DNA from: Amborella trichopoda
Lineage: Eukaryota > Streptophyta > Magnoliopsida > Amborellales > Amborellaceae
Direction: 5' to 3'
NCBI RefSeq assembly: GCF_000471905.2
Contig: NW_006499801.1
Span: 2,109,967-2,173,966, forward strand
DNA: 64,000 nucleotides
The notes under the pieces were generated by a model, which worked only from the letters and a program-made list of their open reading frames with translations, did no database searches and was not told the DNA's origin. The position numbers and the translations under genes are program-made. Shown piece by piece: positions 25,584 through 37,983 of this stretch (position 1 is the stretch's first letter; each line of letters opens with the position of its first letter).

Positions 25584-28500
25584 ATGGCTGCATTGGTTGC
25601 TAGAGGTAGTCAATTTTCTTCATCGATATCAGTTCAGGACAAGGGAAGCAGGAATAAGAGAAAGTTTCGAGCCGATCCCCCTCTCATTTCCTGCACGGAC
25701 TGCCCTTCTTCACAAGCTGAGTGCCCCAAGTATGAGTTTCTAGTCAACCAAAACCTTAACAATCCTCTCTTTGAGAAAAATGCTTCCTGTGATTTTTGCA
25801 ATTTTAACCAGTGCCAACTTGAATCAACAAGCTGCCCCTCCCAAATCTTTGATTCTAGCTCTGCTATCCAGGGTTCCACCATGGACTACGGAGGTCATTT
25901 GCAGCCTCCAATCCATGGAGATGAACATGAAGTTGTGGAACTTCAAGATGCCGATTGGAATGATATCACAGAGGGGCATTTAGAGGAACTGGTCTTGGGT
26001 AATCTCGACACAATATATCGAAGTGCTATAAAGAAGATTGTAGCGTGCGGGTTCACTGAAGAAGTTGCAACTAGAGCTGTTTTAAGATATGGGCGTTGCT
26101 ATGGCCCCAAAGACACTGTTTCCAATATCGTTGACAATACGCTCGCTTTCCTGAGAAATGAACAAGAAAATGATCCTAAAGACCCATTTTTTGAGGATTT
26201 GCAGCAATTGGAGAAGTACATATTGGCTGAGATGGTTTGTGTTCTCCGAGAGGTGAGGCCATTTTTCAGCACTGGGGATGCGATGTGGTGCTTGCTCATT
26301 TGTGACATGAATGTGGATCATGCCTGTGCAATGGATGGAGATGCCTTGGATGGTTTTGGAAATGATGGATTATCAGAGAATCCTTCAGGTTCAACTTCAT
26401 CACAATCAAAGCCTGAAACAAATGATCTTGAATCAGTAGGACTGAATAATCTAAACCCAAATCAATCAAACCCTGGGGTTGAGGATGCACAAGCATCTCA
26501 ACCCACTTTGCCAGTTGTTACGGGGATACCGAATTTGCCCTCAGGAAGGATTTCTTTTTCGAGCAATGCTTCATCAAATTTGGGCGGCATGAAAAGCCCA
26601 CGTGCTATTGAAGCTTTAGATACGGAGAATACAAATTCTTGCTGCAGTCAAGCACCTCGGAAACTAAAAAGTGAGTCTGAAGATTGCAAGAGGTCGCAAT
26701 CATTTAGAGACGAAGAGAAGGTCTCATCAGAACCAACTCGTTTGGAGACAATCAGAAGGACCCATATAAATAGTTTAAAAGTTCTTAGGCAGAAGTCATC
26801 TGCTCTAGTGGAAAGAAGCAATCGAACAAACGGGCCTCGATTGTCGCTTAAAAAGGGAAAAGCTTCTATTTCAAGTGAGGGCAGGACCTTTAGTTCAAGT
26901 GATTCCATTTCAGAAAGGAAATCCACTACTTCAAGGGATACTTCTTTTCGACCCAATAATTCCATCACTTTAGAAACAAATTCAACAAAAGTGGAAGGTG
27001 CATCCTGTTTTCCTCTTGATAAGACTGATCTTTCTCTTTCTGTATTGTCAAAAAATAGGGAAACGTGTGAGCTTAATTGTCATACAAGTAAAAACAATGA
27101 CTCAGATTCAAATTATTATTATCCAAATATTGGACCAGACCAAATGTTGAGGAACCCAAATGACAAGAAGGATGAGTTAATCATTAAAATGGTTCAGCGA
27201 GTGAGGGAACTTCAAGGCCAACTACAAGAGTGGACAGAGTGGGCTCAGCAGAAGGTGATGCAGGCTGCTCGTAGGCTTAGCAAAGACAAGGCCGAGCTTA
27301 AATCTCTCAGGCAAGAGAAAGAAGAAGCAGCTCGCCTAAAGAGAGACAAGCAAACTTTGGAAGAGAACACCATGAAGAAGCTCTCAGAGATGGAGAATGC
27401 GTTGTGTAAGGCTGGTGGTCAGGTTGAGAGGGCCAATGCAGCGGTTAGGAGGCTAGAAGTGGAGAATAAAGAGTTGAGGCAGGAAATGGAGTCAGCCAAG
27501 TTGAGAGCAGCAGAGTCAGCAGCTAGTTGTCAGGAAGTTTCTAGAAGGGAGCAAAGGACCCTGAAGAAGTTTCAGACATGGGAGAGGCAGAAGGCCTTGT
27601 TTCAAGAGGAACTTGCAACTGAGAAGAAAAAACTTTCTCTGTTGCAACAGCAATTGGTTCAAGCTAAGGAGTTTCAGGCACAGCTAGAGGTAAGTGGTGC
27701 TCCTTTATGTGTTCAACTTTTCATATTACACTAGAGATTGCATTTTCAGAAACACCAAAAAAACATGAATAAATGAAGCATGCATCCAATGAATTGATCA
27801 AAGAGAAAGTAGAATATTTTATCAAATATTGAGCGCAAGGCATGAAATAAATGAAAGTGAAAGATATTTGTAGCAAGTAATTTCACAAATACTAGTCGTG
27901 ATTGACAAATTATCATTATGTGTATTCCTTTCATATTTTGAATATACCAATCAATAAGCGTAATCAATTGCACAAGGGGTGTGCTAGTCATACTAAAAGT
28001 ATGATGGCTGGTTATAGTTGTTTTTAAAAAGATTGTAGCTTTTTGGGGATTTGTAGGTAGTGAAAGAAAAAGTTTAACAAAAGATTGTTTTCAGGAGTAT
28101 GGGATAGCTTGACTTATAAATTATGAGAATGATGTGCGATTCAAACTGGATGAAATAGCTTTATGGTTATTTCAGAGGATGCTTGAGAGATAAATAACTC
28201 CGGCTATGAAAATAATGGAATTTACAGAGTACAATCATAACAAAAGTTTGTAAGATACAATATATTAAATATTGTTCTTAAAACATTTTGGTGTAAAACT
28301 TTAGAAGAATATGTATATGAAGTAATATTATTCTTGAAACATCGTGGTGTAAATCTTTTGAAGAAATGTCTGTATGAAGATTATCTCAATTTAGGTCAGA
28401 ACATAGAGCCAGAATTAGAGAAAACAGCAACTTGTTATTTTGGCATTTAGAAATATTGGTCAACTGAAATACAGGGGAGGTGGAAACAAGAAGAGAAGGC

Positions 28501-29011
28501 CAAAGAAGAGGCTCTCATGAGGGTCAAATGCGAGAGAGAAGAACTAGAGCGGCTCGAGGCAATAGCAAAAACGAAGGAAGATCAGATACGATCGAAAGCA
28601 GAGAGCGATTTCCAAAGTTATCGAGATGATATTCAGAGGCTTGAGCGTGAAATTGCTGAATTGAGACTGCAGACTGACTCCTCAAAAATTGCAGCTCTCA
28701 GGTGGGGTATAGACCGTAGCTTTTCTTCAAAGTGGACAGAGAGTTGTGGCACTCAAGTCTCCAAAGAGGCCAGTTCACACATTCTTACTGAGATAGCAAA
28801 TTATAATGTCTCCCCAATTGGTGATATTCAGCAAGAGAGAGAATGTGTTATGTGCTTGACAGAGGAGATGTCAGTTGTGTTCCTTCCTTGTGCACACCAA
28901 GTTGTGTGCACAAAGTGCAATGAACTCCATGAGAAACAGGGGATGAAGGACTGCCCCTCTTGTAGGACTCCTATCCTTAGGCGGCTTTGTGTGCGCTCTG
29001 CCGACTCCTGA
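25584..29011 (+). CDS. RF298: Putative E3 ubiquitin ligase, RF298/RF4 (MIP1-like), coiled-coil RING protein
   Basis: Two coding exons, 25584-27689 and 28475-29011, joined by a GT-AG intron; the product is 880 aa. The start is the ATG that opens MAALVARGSQFSSS, matching the family start; reading further upstream has no ATG in this frame nearby. Features in order: the family N-terminal block SVQDKGSRNKRKFRADPPL (about residues 16-34); a conserved helical, UBA-like segment near residues 134-192 (IYRSAIKKIVACGFTEEVAT); a long Ser-rich disordered middle; coiled coil from about 530 to 780; and a C3HC4 RING at the C-terminus with C826/C829, PCAH, and C862/C865. By family it ubiquitinates unknown substrates; the Arabidopsis relative MIP1 binds MND1. 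RF4 is an equally close alternative name. Confidence 0.92.
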
Positions 29012-31079
29012 TATGGCTCTCTGCTGTTAAACTTGGTTGAGGACAAAAAAATTTTAAATAATGGTTCATTGGTAGATTGAATTTGGAAGTGAATAATGCA
29101 CCTGAGATATTGTGTTTGGTGCTTGAACTCTCATTCGCCTGGCCAGTTGTTTGTTAATGTGTGTTTCCTGGGTTATCTCCTTAATACTTCACAATTCAAT
29201 ATTCCATACACTCTTCATATTTCTCATTTTTTTTTTTTTTTTGCATGGTTTCTTTTATTGAAAGATTCGATGTTAGTTGTTGCTTGTGATGTGGAAATTG
29301 ATCGTGCAGGTGCATGTACACAGACAAAAGACCATAGATGTGTGTATCTACATTTTTCATAATTAATATGGGGGGAAAACTGAGTTCCATGCTTTTTATA
29401 TGCTGCAACTTGTACCCTTTCTGGAATTCATGTGGATTAACTGAAAAGGCTAACAAAACTTAGAATCAAGGTCTCATACTCATCTCTACAAATATTTTTC
29501 ACCATACTTTGAAGTATATATTATCCAAAAGAGTAGGAGTGGTCCTTTTGTGGATACCGTGGTGACATCTTATTCGGATGATTCTAATTTCCAGATAAGA
29601 GCATATCGATCTTTTCAAACAAGCACTTCTAGAGACAACATTATGTAAATTTTCAGGAGATTTTATAGCACTACTGTTATTATCCTTGAACATCTCTTAA
29701 TTGCTCTTAAGATGGACAATTTCCAGATTAGCTGTGACAAATTTTATTTATTTTTTGATGCTTGCTGTGACAATTTTTAATATGCTCATGTTGAGTGTCT
29801 TTTGTACTCATCAAGTCTACTGCCTTAGCTGTGACAGTTTTTAATATGTTCATGTTGAGTGTCTTTTGTGCTCATCAAGTCTACTGCCTCCATGTTTTAG
29901 GTCCTGCAAGCCTTCCAATGTTATCTGCCCATTATTGTTTCTTGAGCCTCTTGATTTGATGTTCTTGTCAATGTGATTTAGCACTGACATTGTTCATGTC
30001 TCTTGATCTCAAAATTACATTTTCTTCTCAGCAGACAATATTAAGAAGGATTAGTTCAAGTAGTGTGAAAACCAACAACCAGTTGTGTAGATCTTGCCTG
30101 TAGAACTGATTAAATTGAATTTTTATGTATGCTCGACATGAAATCTATTCCCTTGATGTGGTTAGGTGTGAGTTCTTTAGGCAATCAGAGGCATGTGTGA
30201 TTGAGGTGACCCCTTTATATCATCAGATGCTCGAGATTAGATGGAATCTTTAGGAAATGGGAGAGGTTGCCCAATTGGGGACATTATGACAGTTCTAGTA
30301 TCTTTTTAGCTGGGTTAACTCTATAATGGAAAGCTTAGGTAATGAAGTGGGAGCAAGGAGCTTGAAGGTGCATATTTCTATTTCTTGACCTCATAGTGGT
30401 GCAATTAGATTGATGTAAGGGTGCCATCTCTGTGTCCTTAGATGCCTTTTTCTTTGTCGTCAGTGAAATCCTTGATGCATTCAATGAGATGGCGAAGCAG
30501 CATCAAGCATGCAGCTGAGCAGGCCAAGAGGAGAAGGAGAATCCCTAATTGAGAGAGAAGGTTCCAGTAAGCCTTCTACCGAGCTAAACCTTCTCCTGAG
30601 AAAGGGATTCTGCCTCAAGTATTGCTTCTTTGAGTGCAGGGAAATGAGAGAGAAAATGTCTCCAAGATTGTAGCTGATATGCAGTGATAAGTTGTGCCTT
30701 ATAATGTACAATATGGTTCCACTTAATGATGCTAACTGTAAACCTTCCATAATCAAGGAATACCAGAAAAAGTGGAAGAAGACTTCAAGACATGTCAGCA
30801 TTTTAAGGATTAGGTTCAGACTCTAAGGTACTTTGACATTGTCTGATCTCCTTGTCTTCTCAATAATGTTCTTGTGTTAATGCATTTCCTGACTGGCTTG
30901 ATGTGTTGTGCATTATATTATGCAATTTTTGATTCTTTTGCCTATATGACATTTAACGTACTTAAATATTGAATTAGCACATCGAGTTTGATTCTTCTTG
31001 TTCTAATGTGCCATTACCTTGCTTAAATTATTGACTTTATCCTTCAGGGTTTGTGCTGGTCTTAAGAAGGGTGAGGACA
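29012..31079. other. RF298-like 3' UTR and unassigned intergenic DNA
   Basis: No supported gene. It contains a tandem duplication with a 64-bp unit (first copy starting 29764, second 29828) whose copies differ at a few sites. Short ORFs on both strands lack family signatures. Confidence 0.55.
29764..29889. repeat. 64-bp tandem duplication
   Basis: Both copies read GCTGTGACARTTTTTAATAT and continue through TGTTGAGTGTCTTTTGT to CAAGTCTACTGCC. No function is evident. Confidence 0.9.
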
Positions 31080-32255
31080 TTAAACTTTTCCTTAACTAGT
31101 CCCAAGCCTTGGGTAAAAGAGGTAGGTTGTGGTAGGCACACAAACGTAAAACTCTGCCAAAACGTTTCCATGAATCGAGTCATTGATTGAGAAGTTTAGG
31201 ATGAAGTGGGAAGACCTCCACATGGTCTTTATTGATCTAGACAAAACTTATTATGGAGGATCTCGATATTTGATTTGGTGCGTGTTGGAAAAGAGAGTCT
31301 CCAGACACTATATTTACTTCGTGAGAGATATGTACAAAGGAGCGCCAACTAGTGTGAATAGCTAGTGGAGAGAGGAGTGAGTTTTCATAGACAGTAGGTC
31401 TACAATTTGGGATCAACATTGAGCCCATACTTCTTTGTCTTAGTTATGGACGACTTAATTAGGCACCTACAATATGAGATAGCGTAGTGTATGTTTTTTG
31501 CGGATGATATAGTTTTGATCGATAAGATCCGAAACGGTGTCAACACATAGTTAGAACTTTAGAGGGATGCTCTAAAATTTAAAGGTTTTAAAATTAGCTG
31601 GACTAAGATATAGTATATGAAATATAAGTTTAATAATAATAGGAGTACAGATGGTGAAGTGGTTAATATTGACAGTCAAGAAATACCATAAAGATTGCAT
31701 TTTCAATATCTTGGATAGATAATTTAGTGAAGAAGATGCCGCACTTGGAATTAAAGCTAGGTGGAAGAAGTGGAAATGTGCAACTAGAGTTTTATGTGAT
31801 CGTCACATACCAATGAAATTGAAGGGCAAGTTCTATAAGACAACTATGAGACCAGTTTTGCTTTATGTGGTGGAATGTTGGGTGGTTTAGAAACAACGTA
31901 CCCATAGAATGAATGTAGTTGAGGTGGATGAGTGGCAAGGCAAGAAGGGATAAAATTCAAAACGAATACATTCGGGAGAATTTAGGTGGCACCAATAGGT
32001 GATAAGATGAGAGAAAGTAGACTATATGCAACGCAGATCCAGTACAACACTTGTTAGGAGGTGTGATTTAGTTCACGTGGAAGGCTAAAAAAAGGAAGGG
32101 CTAGGCCCACAAAGACATGATTGAAAATATTGAAAAAAAAGAAGAAGACTTATGGCTTGACTGAAGGTATGACTCTTAATAGAGAAGAATGGCAGGATAA
32201 GATTCATATTGTCGACCCCAATTAGTTGGCAAAAGGCTCCGATGATAATGATGAT
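31080..32255 (+). mobile_element. RTE-type LINE remnant (copy 1)
   Basis: Frame-broken but clear plant RTE reverse transcriptase. Seen: KWEDLHMVFIDLDKTYYGG (for KDLHMVFIDLEKAYDRV), VSRHYIYFVRDMYKGAPTSV, then FFADDIVLIDK near 31497 with the catalytic FADD kept. Downstream are the family's C-terminal blocks near 31740-32030 (RWKKWKCATRVLCD, MKLKGKFYKTTMRPVLLY). The 3' end is the typical GACCCCAATTAGTTGG plus a GAT-rich tail at 32213-32255. Stops throughout; the 5' end is truncated or internally deleted. Confidence 0.85.
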
Positions 32256-32600
32256 CATTCAGGGTTTGTGTGCAATGTGCCTTGCATATATGGAAAAAGT
32301 TATAAGATTTCAACCCTATACTATTGAAATACCAATTAATCATCTCGACCTCGAGACGCATCAATATGAAAAAATAATAATTTTAAGTTATAACAATAGT
32401 ACATCATGTAATAAGTTATCGAGACTGTTTATTTTCAAGATTTTCAAGTGTTTATAAATATGTTTAATCTGTATCATTTTTAGAATTTTAAATCTTATAA
32501 TTATGAAGGAAAGTAGATTTTCAAACCATCATAGGGTTTTTGACACTATAACATCTCTAGGCAAAATTTAGAGGTGTGCCTTACGTCTTCGAGGGCACAT
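32256..32600. mobile_element. MITE-like element, family A (copy 3)
   Basis: Directly follows the RTE tail. Shares the family A core, for example AATTAATCATCTCGACCTCG, then TTTTCAAGATTTTCAAGTG and the right-end block AGGTGTGCCTTACG. Ends approximate. Confidence 0.6.
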
Positions 32601-32617
32601 TATCCAAAAGAAAAAGT

Positions 32618-32960
32618 CTATGTAAGGGTGGGGCCCTAAACAATCAAATTAGGGCTCACTTAAAAATTTCACTAAAATAAGTTGTTTTGATGCTAAAAAA
32701 TTTCCAAATTGATCATCTCGACTTTAAGATATATAGACACGAGAAAAAATGGATTTCAAGTCTTGGCATTTCAAACCGTCAATTTTTAAGTTTTTCAAGT
32801 GTTCCTGTATCTGCTCGATCTACTCTATTTTTTAATCTTTAAGTTTTATAAATAGAGATCAAAATAAATTTCAAGCCATCACAAGTATTAAAACAACATC
32901 TTTGGACAAATTGGAAGTGCGAGCCTTTGCCTTATAGAAACCACACACCCTTATCTAAAA
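32618..32960. mobile_element. MITE-like element, family A (copy 4)
   Basis: Left end CCTAAACAATCAAATTAGGG, as in copy 2, with a core containing TTGATCATCTCGACTTTAAG and GAAAAAATGGATTTCAAGTC (shared with the 61.7-kb copy). Right end GTGCGAGCCTTTGCCTTATA. Adjacent to copy 3 in the same orientation. Confidence 0.65.
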
Positions 32961-32986
32961 CTATATACAAGGTTGCCACCACACCC

Positions 32987-33067
32987 TATGTGTGTGTAAA
33001 AAAATAAACTTCACATCACCATTGCCATATGTGTGTACCAAAAAGTAAACTTCACATCACCATTGCC
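32987..33067. repeat. Tandem duplication, about 40-bp unit
   Basis: Two adjacent copies, each ending AAACTTCACATCACCATTGCC. Confidence 0.85.
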
Positions 33068-33239
33068 GTTGGATGTCAAACTTTGAGCAAAGAATGATCC
33101 CTGCAGGGACATCTGTGCTCTGTCAATGAATACATTTCATGTTTCATATATTGTAACTATGAAATTTCTGCTCTATTCAGCTGCATGATATGTTCATTAA
33201 AGTTTTGTTCTTTAAATCCTGTCTTTTTTTTTGGGTAAG

Positions 33240-33470
33240 TCGAAAGTGGCAAGTCAGTAGGGATTTAGGTTCCTATCTTATGGTGATAATAGAGTCAGAG
33301 ACCTCACCATAGGCCTCAGCAATACTGCTGCAAAGGCCTTAGGCCGTTATCAAAAAGTGGTATGTCTTGGGCCCTTACCTTTTGGTGAGAATAGAGTCAA
33401 ACCTCCTCATAGGGCTCGACAATCCTACTGCCAAAGCCTCAAGGCCATTTTCAAAAGTGTAGAATCCACT
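33240..33470. repeat. Diverged tandem duplication of about 110-125 bp
   Basis: Two related blocks, TGGTGATAATAGAGTCAGAG and TGGTGAGAATAGAGTCAAAC, each followed by a CCTCAYMATAGG and CTGCMAARGCC segment. It lies just before a SINE-like head and may be part of that element. Confidence 0.5.
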
Positions 33471-33504
33471 GAAGTAGGGTTTTGGCATTAGTGACTGCAA
33501 GGAC

Positions 33505-33700
33505 TTAGGCTTTGGCTTAGCGGTAGACTTATCAGTTTGGGTGAGGGAGGCCAAGGGTCCGAATTCGGAGAGTTCGGCCTAAAAAGCAACCAATCTTACC
33601 TATCCTTTTTCCGCTTTTTACGAATCGAACTTATGCTTGATTGGTTAAGGTGTTCACGATTGCAACGCTTTTTCCCAAACTTCGATAGATACCTACCGAT
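33505..33700 (+). mobile_element. SINE-like (tRNA-derived) fragments
   Basis: TGGCTTAGCGG near 33512 fits a Pol III A box, and GGTCCGAATTC about 40 bp later is near a B box. At 33635-33650 a second head, GCTTGATTGGTTAAGG, resembles the one in the PPDK intron at 45.87 kb. Extents and family membership are uncertain. Confidence 0.45.
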
Positions 33701-33959
33701 GCAAAAACAGAATACGACGAAAGAACCCCCTAACAAGAGTTTGCCAACAATGGGGGGAATAACAGTGGGTGCTTGTATTTGGCTCCAGCAGCATTATCTC
33801 TTTAGAGTTAAGATTTATTTGAAATATAAATGGTGCCTGCCTATGTGCATAGATTTTTAGATGTAAAATCAGAGGGCTCGCATATGTCCATTATCCACAT
33901 GAAGGTTGAGCAAAGTTTTTTCGGATTTTGAGTACATGAAAGCCAACAACTTTGGCTAT

Positions 33960-35065
33960 TTTTTTACTTAGGCAACTGATTGAGAAGTTTATAACCAAGA
34001 GAAAAGACCTCCACATTTAGAGAAAGCTTATGATAGAGTTCCTCGATATTTGATTTGGCAGGAATTAGAAAAAAAATGGGTCTCTAGACACCACATTGAC
34101 TTGACGAGAGACATGTACGATGGAACGTTAACTAGTGTACGAACAACTAGTGGAGTGACGAGTGAGTTTTTAGTGACAATAGGTTTACATCAAGGGCTAG
34201 CATTAAGCATGTACCTCTTTGTATTATTTATGTATGACTTAACTGGGCACCTAGTGGTTGAGGTACCATGATGCATGTTGTTCGCAGATGACATAATTCT
34301 GATTGATTAGATTTGAAATGACGTCAACATAAAGTTAGAACTTTGAAAGGATGCTCTAGAATCCAAAAGTTTTTAATTAGTCGGGACAAAGACAGAGTAT
34401 ATGGAGTGCAACTTTAATAATAATCAGAGCAGTATAAAAAAGATTGCACTTTCGATATCTTGGGTCAATAATCCAAGAAAACGGAGAGATCGATGAAGAT
34501 GTCGCACACAGAAGTAGAGCTGGGTGGGCGAAGTGGAGATGTACAACTGCGATTTTATGTGATCTTTGCATACCAATGAGGTTGAAAGGCAAGTTCTATA
34601 GGACAACGGTGAGATTAGCTTTACTCTCTGGGGCAAAATTTTGGGCGGACAAGAAACAATATACCTATAGAATGAGTGTAGAGGGGATGGGGATGTTGAT
34701 ATGGATGAGTGGCAAGACAAGAAGTGATAGAATTCGAAATGATTCTATTAGAGAGAATTTAGACGTGACACCAATAGACAATAAAATGAGAGAGCAGAAT
34801 TAGGTGGGCTGACTATATGTAGCACCGACCAAGTACAACATCTGTTAGGAGGTGCGCGTTAGTTCAAGTAGAAGGACTGAAAAGGGCAAGGGGCAGGCCC
34901 AAAAAGATTTGGTTGGAAGGAGTTCGAAACGATATGGGGACTTTTGGCATCACTGAGGATATGACATTTAATTGAACAGAATGAAAAACTAGGATTCATA
35001 TAACCGACCCCAATTAATTGAGAAAAAACTAAAATGAAAATGATGACGATGATGATGACTTTGAA
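33960..35065 (+). mobile_element. RTE-type LINE remnant (copy 2)
   Basis: Same family as the 31.1-kb copy: VSRHHIDLTRDMYDGTLTSV, GLHQGLALSMYLFVLFM, then LFADDIILID near 34280, YLGSIIQENGEIDEDVAHRS near 34455, and KGKFYRTTVRLALLSGAKFW near 34590. Ends with ACCGACCCCAATTAATTG and an (A/G)ATGATG-rich tail near 35005-35060. Several stops make it inactive. Somewhat better preserved than copy 1. Confidence 0.88.
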
Positions 35066-36769
35066 CACAATCAATTTACACCCTAAACCGCCTAATTTCA
35101 TATATAGGGATTACTCGTGATTGTGAGCTTTTTTTTTTATACAATAATAACTTTTGAGCGTGTACTTTCTTTCTCGTAATGTATTACACCTTTTGCTCTT
35201 ATGAGCAAAAATGAGGGGAAGACACTCTCTCCCTCAAAATATGCTTATTTGTACGCATGTGCATGCTGATGAACCTACACAATGTCCACACACGCTCAAG
35301 AGGTAATTGATATATTGGACGCATATATGAGAAGCTACAAATGATAAATGATTTTATCTAGGGATACTTGGGAAATTATATAATAAGGCTTTTGATCTTT
35401 TGCTTGGAAGGGTTATAATCACGAATAGCCGTTAGATCACAATTATATTTAATCATCACAATTATCCTTAGGCATAAGACATAAAGCAGGTGGCTGTGGA
35501 ATCATCAAATGTGAAATTAGGTGGCTGTGGAATCATTAGATATGAAACTAGGCAGCTGAGGTATATTAAAAAAAATAGGGATTTAAGGGGTGGAGATTTA
35601 GGGAAGACATAAAAAAATATTAAATAAGCTTAATATATATATATATTATTTTAAGGGAGGACGCTCTAGCCATGACCCATAGTACCCCATAACATATTTG
35701 GTCATGCTAATTACCATCTAAATATGTGACCTAGACTAGAAATTGCCGGGTTTTAAAACACCGGTCCTTAGTACAGAATTTAACAAGAAAGTACTTGTTT
35801 GCTTTCTAACTATTTTCTCACTACAAGCCACAAAACCAATAATAATAAAAGGGTGGGTTTCTATGAGGCAGCCTACTCATCCTATGCATAAGCGGGCCCC
35901 CACTTAAACTTATCTTAAAAAATGGGATTTTAAATTTTTAGGGATTCGTGATCTAGGTTAAACGAGTAATATAAAATTTTTAAGATATACAACGTGATCT
36001 CTTTACAAAAGATTTCTACACCTACTAAATTCATTTAAGACTTTTCACAATAAAAAATAATACCCAAATGGATAGGGACCTGTAGTGTCATTTCGTAATT
36101 TTTTGGGGTATTTTGTGCTCACACGCGAATGGTGGAAGGGGGTTGAGATAAGGTGCGCGCCCATGCAACAACCAGTCATGGTTCTGTGCCACGTGTCTGT
36201 CCTCCATTGGTTCTCCTTAAAGGTCGGAGAATATTCCAGAACCAACGAGGCTGGCCCACACTAGGGCTCTGCCCTTTCTCCCAAATATTATAAGAAAAGA
36301 ATTAATTTTACCACGGTCATTAATTTTAAGAAAAGAATTTCGAGCCTTTGAAGTACCTGGTTTTATATTTTTTTCACTGTTCATTTTAATTCTTCAAAGA
36401 TGAATGCCGTTTCTTGAGTCCCAACTCATGGATTTGTGGTGGAAATGAATTAATTGCAAAAGCTAGGAGCTTTTGGTCGTACAAATATTTGTTATGAATA
36501 TTATTTGTCTTTCAAATTCCCTTCCATGCTTTTGGGGTGCCACGTGTTATTGGAGGTTTGATTTTTTGAGGGCCCCCTTGTCCGATTAAAACAAATCGTA
36601 ATCCGATACTGGTCCCGCCTATGCAGCATCCCATAAAAGGTGGGCTAAAAACGGTCCTATCTTTGGCTTATGCACAACCTCCTCAGTCCGACTAATTACC
36701 CCAATTGCCATAATAACACTCATTTTGGAGAAAAAACTAGAGTGGTAATTTTTTTTTTTTTGTAGTTTT
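35066..36769. other. Unassigned AT-rich intergenic DNA
   Basis: No supported gene. Contains simple AT repeats (near 35630) and gene-free sequence of unknown origin. Confidence 0.5.
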
Positions 36770-37020
36770 TAAGTGTATCCAAGGAGGCCCACTAAGTCGA
36801 CTGTAACAATATCAATTTTCGAGATGTGGATTTTGGATCTAAAATTTATCATTCCAAAAAAAAAAAAAAAAAAAGAATTTTGGATCCAAAATTTTTAAGG
36901 TTGTTTGATTACTTTGGTCATGATTATGAAAAAATAATATTTTCAAGTCATATAAATGATTTATGTTGTATTGTTTTTTGGCTATTTATTTTACTTCTTC
37001 TCGGCTAGATCATTAAATTT
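36770..37020. mobile_element. MITE-like fragment, family A (partial, with poly-A interruption)
   Basis: The block ATGAAAAAATAATATTTTCA and the following AAGTCATATAAATG... TTTGGCTATTTATTTT resemble the core of the copies at 32.3 kb. A poly-A run interrupts the left part near 36857-36874. Confidence 0.4.
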
Positions 37021-37708
37021 GTGTTATATTTTTAAAGAAAAAAAAAGATCATTAAAGTTTTGTTGTTTTTAGAGCTCCAAATTCATGAATCTGAAAAAGG
37101 AGTTTACAGTAATTTGGAAAACCCTCGAGAATGGAATGAGTTGTCGACTAGAAGGCCCAAGCTTTAGTTCTTTTAGAATGATAAACCATTCAAATTTTAA
37201 TCTTTGGTCATTTTAGTTCAGTTGTAGATTGAAATATTCACATAGTGTTTTTAGAATCCAACCCGACCTGTCGATACAAGGTGATTGGATAGCTGGCTAG
37301 ACCCAAAACCGGTGTGGTTAAATAAAAGTCTATAAATATAATTTTGATAATTTTTAATGAGAATTTATTGTTCTAGCCGATTTTAATAAACCAAACCGAT
37401 CTGACGGCTAGTTTGAACCATTGGCTAGACCATGCTAACACTTTTTGTGAGTCATTCTGTGAACCGGTTCTAATAATAACATTGATTCCTAAAAATACGT
37501 TTTTGCATCAACCCCTACCAGCCAAGGTGGCTAATATTGTAAATAAAAGTTACATTAAGGTTTGACTTTCCGTTTTTCGTAAAAAAATTTTGTACTCAAG
37601 GGTATTTAGGACATTTAGCCAACATAACTCTGCCAATGAGTGATCAGGGGTATATCTGTCTTTTCCCAAGTGAAGGGCAATATGGTAATTTATCAGCCAC
37701 CAGTACTG
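37021..37708. other. Unassigned intergenic DNA upstream of PPDK
   Basis: No gene recognised. Includes a segment near 37250-37500 with repeated AACCGGT/CCAAACCG-type motifs, probably old repeat DNA. Confidence 0.4.
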
Positions 37709-37983
37709 TATAAAGCCAGTCTAACGGGGGGGGCGCTATAAGCTTTGGACATCGTTTGCTGAAAACACGTTTTTCCGGTCTCTGCCTCTGCCTCTGCCTC
37801 TGCCCCTGCCAGGAAAACTCTCATCTGGGTGCCTGATTGCCAGAGAAATTTCGATGAGGTGCTTCGACTTGAAAACTACTTATTATTGTTTAAGTGCTAC
37901 GAGGGTCTTTAACAATTGAGATCGACAAAAGGTGGGGTTCATTGATATTTGAGTTTCTCCAGTGGCCTGAAAAAGCAGTACAG
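37709..37983 (+). promoter_or_regulatory. Candidate distal PPDK promoter and non-coding leader exon
   Basis: TATAAAG at 37709, then a CT-rich leader (CTCTGCC repeated, near 37780) typical of plant 5' UTRs, and a donor GTACAG/GTATGAGG after 37983. A matching acceptor (CAAACTAG/GCAACATG) sits 6 bases before the PPDK ATG at 39925. The pairing of these sites is inference. The leader would hold one short upstream ORF of 21 codons starting ATGAGGTGC at 37854. Confidence 0.35.

Noticed and set aside
33505-33580. Functional tRNA gene
   Set aside because: A and B boxes are present only roughly and no cloverleaf could be drawn; SINE-derived is more likely.
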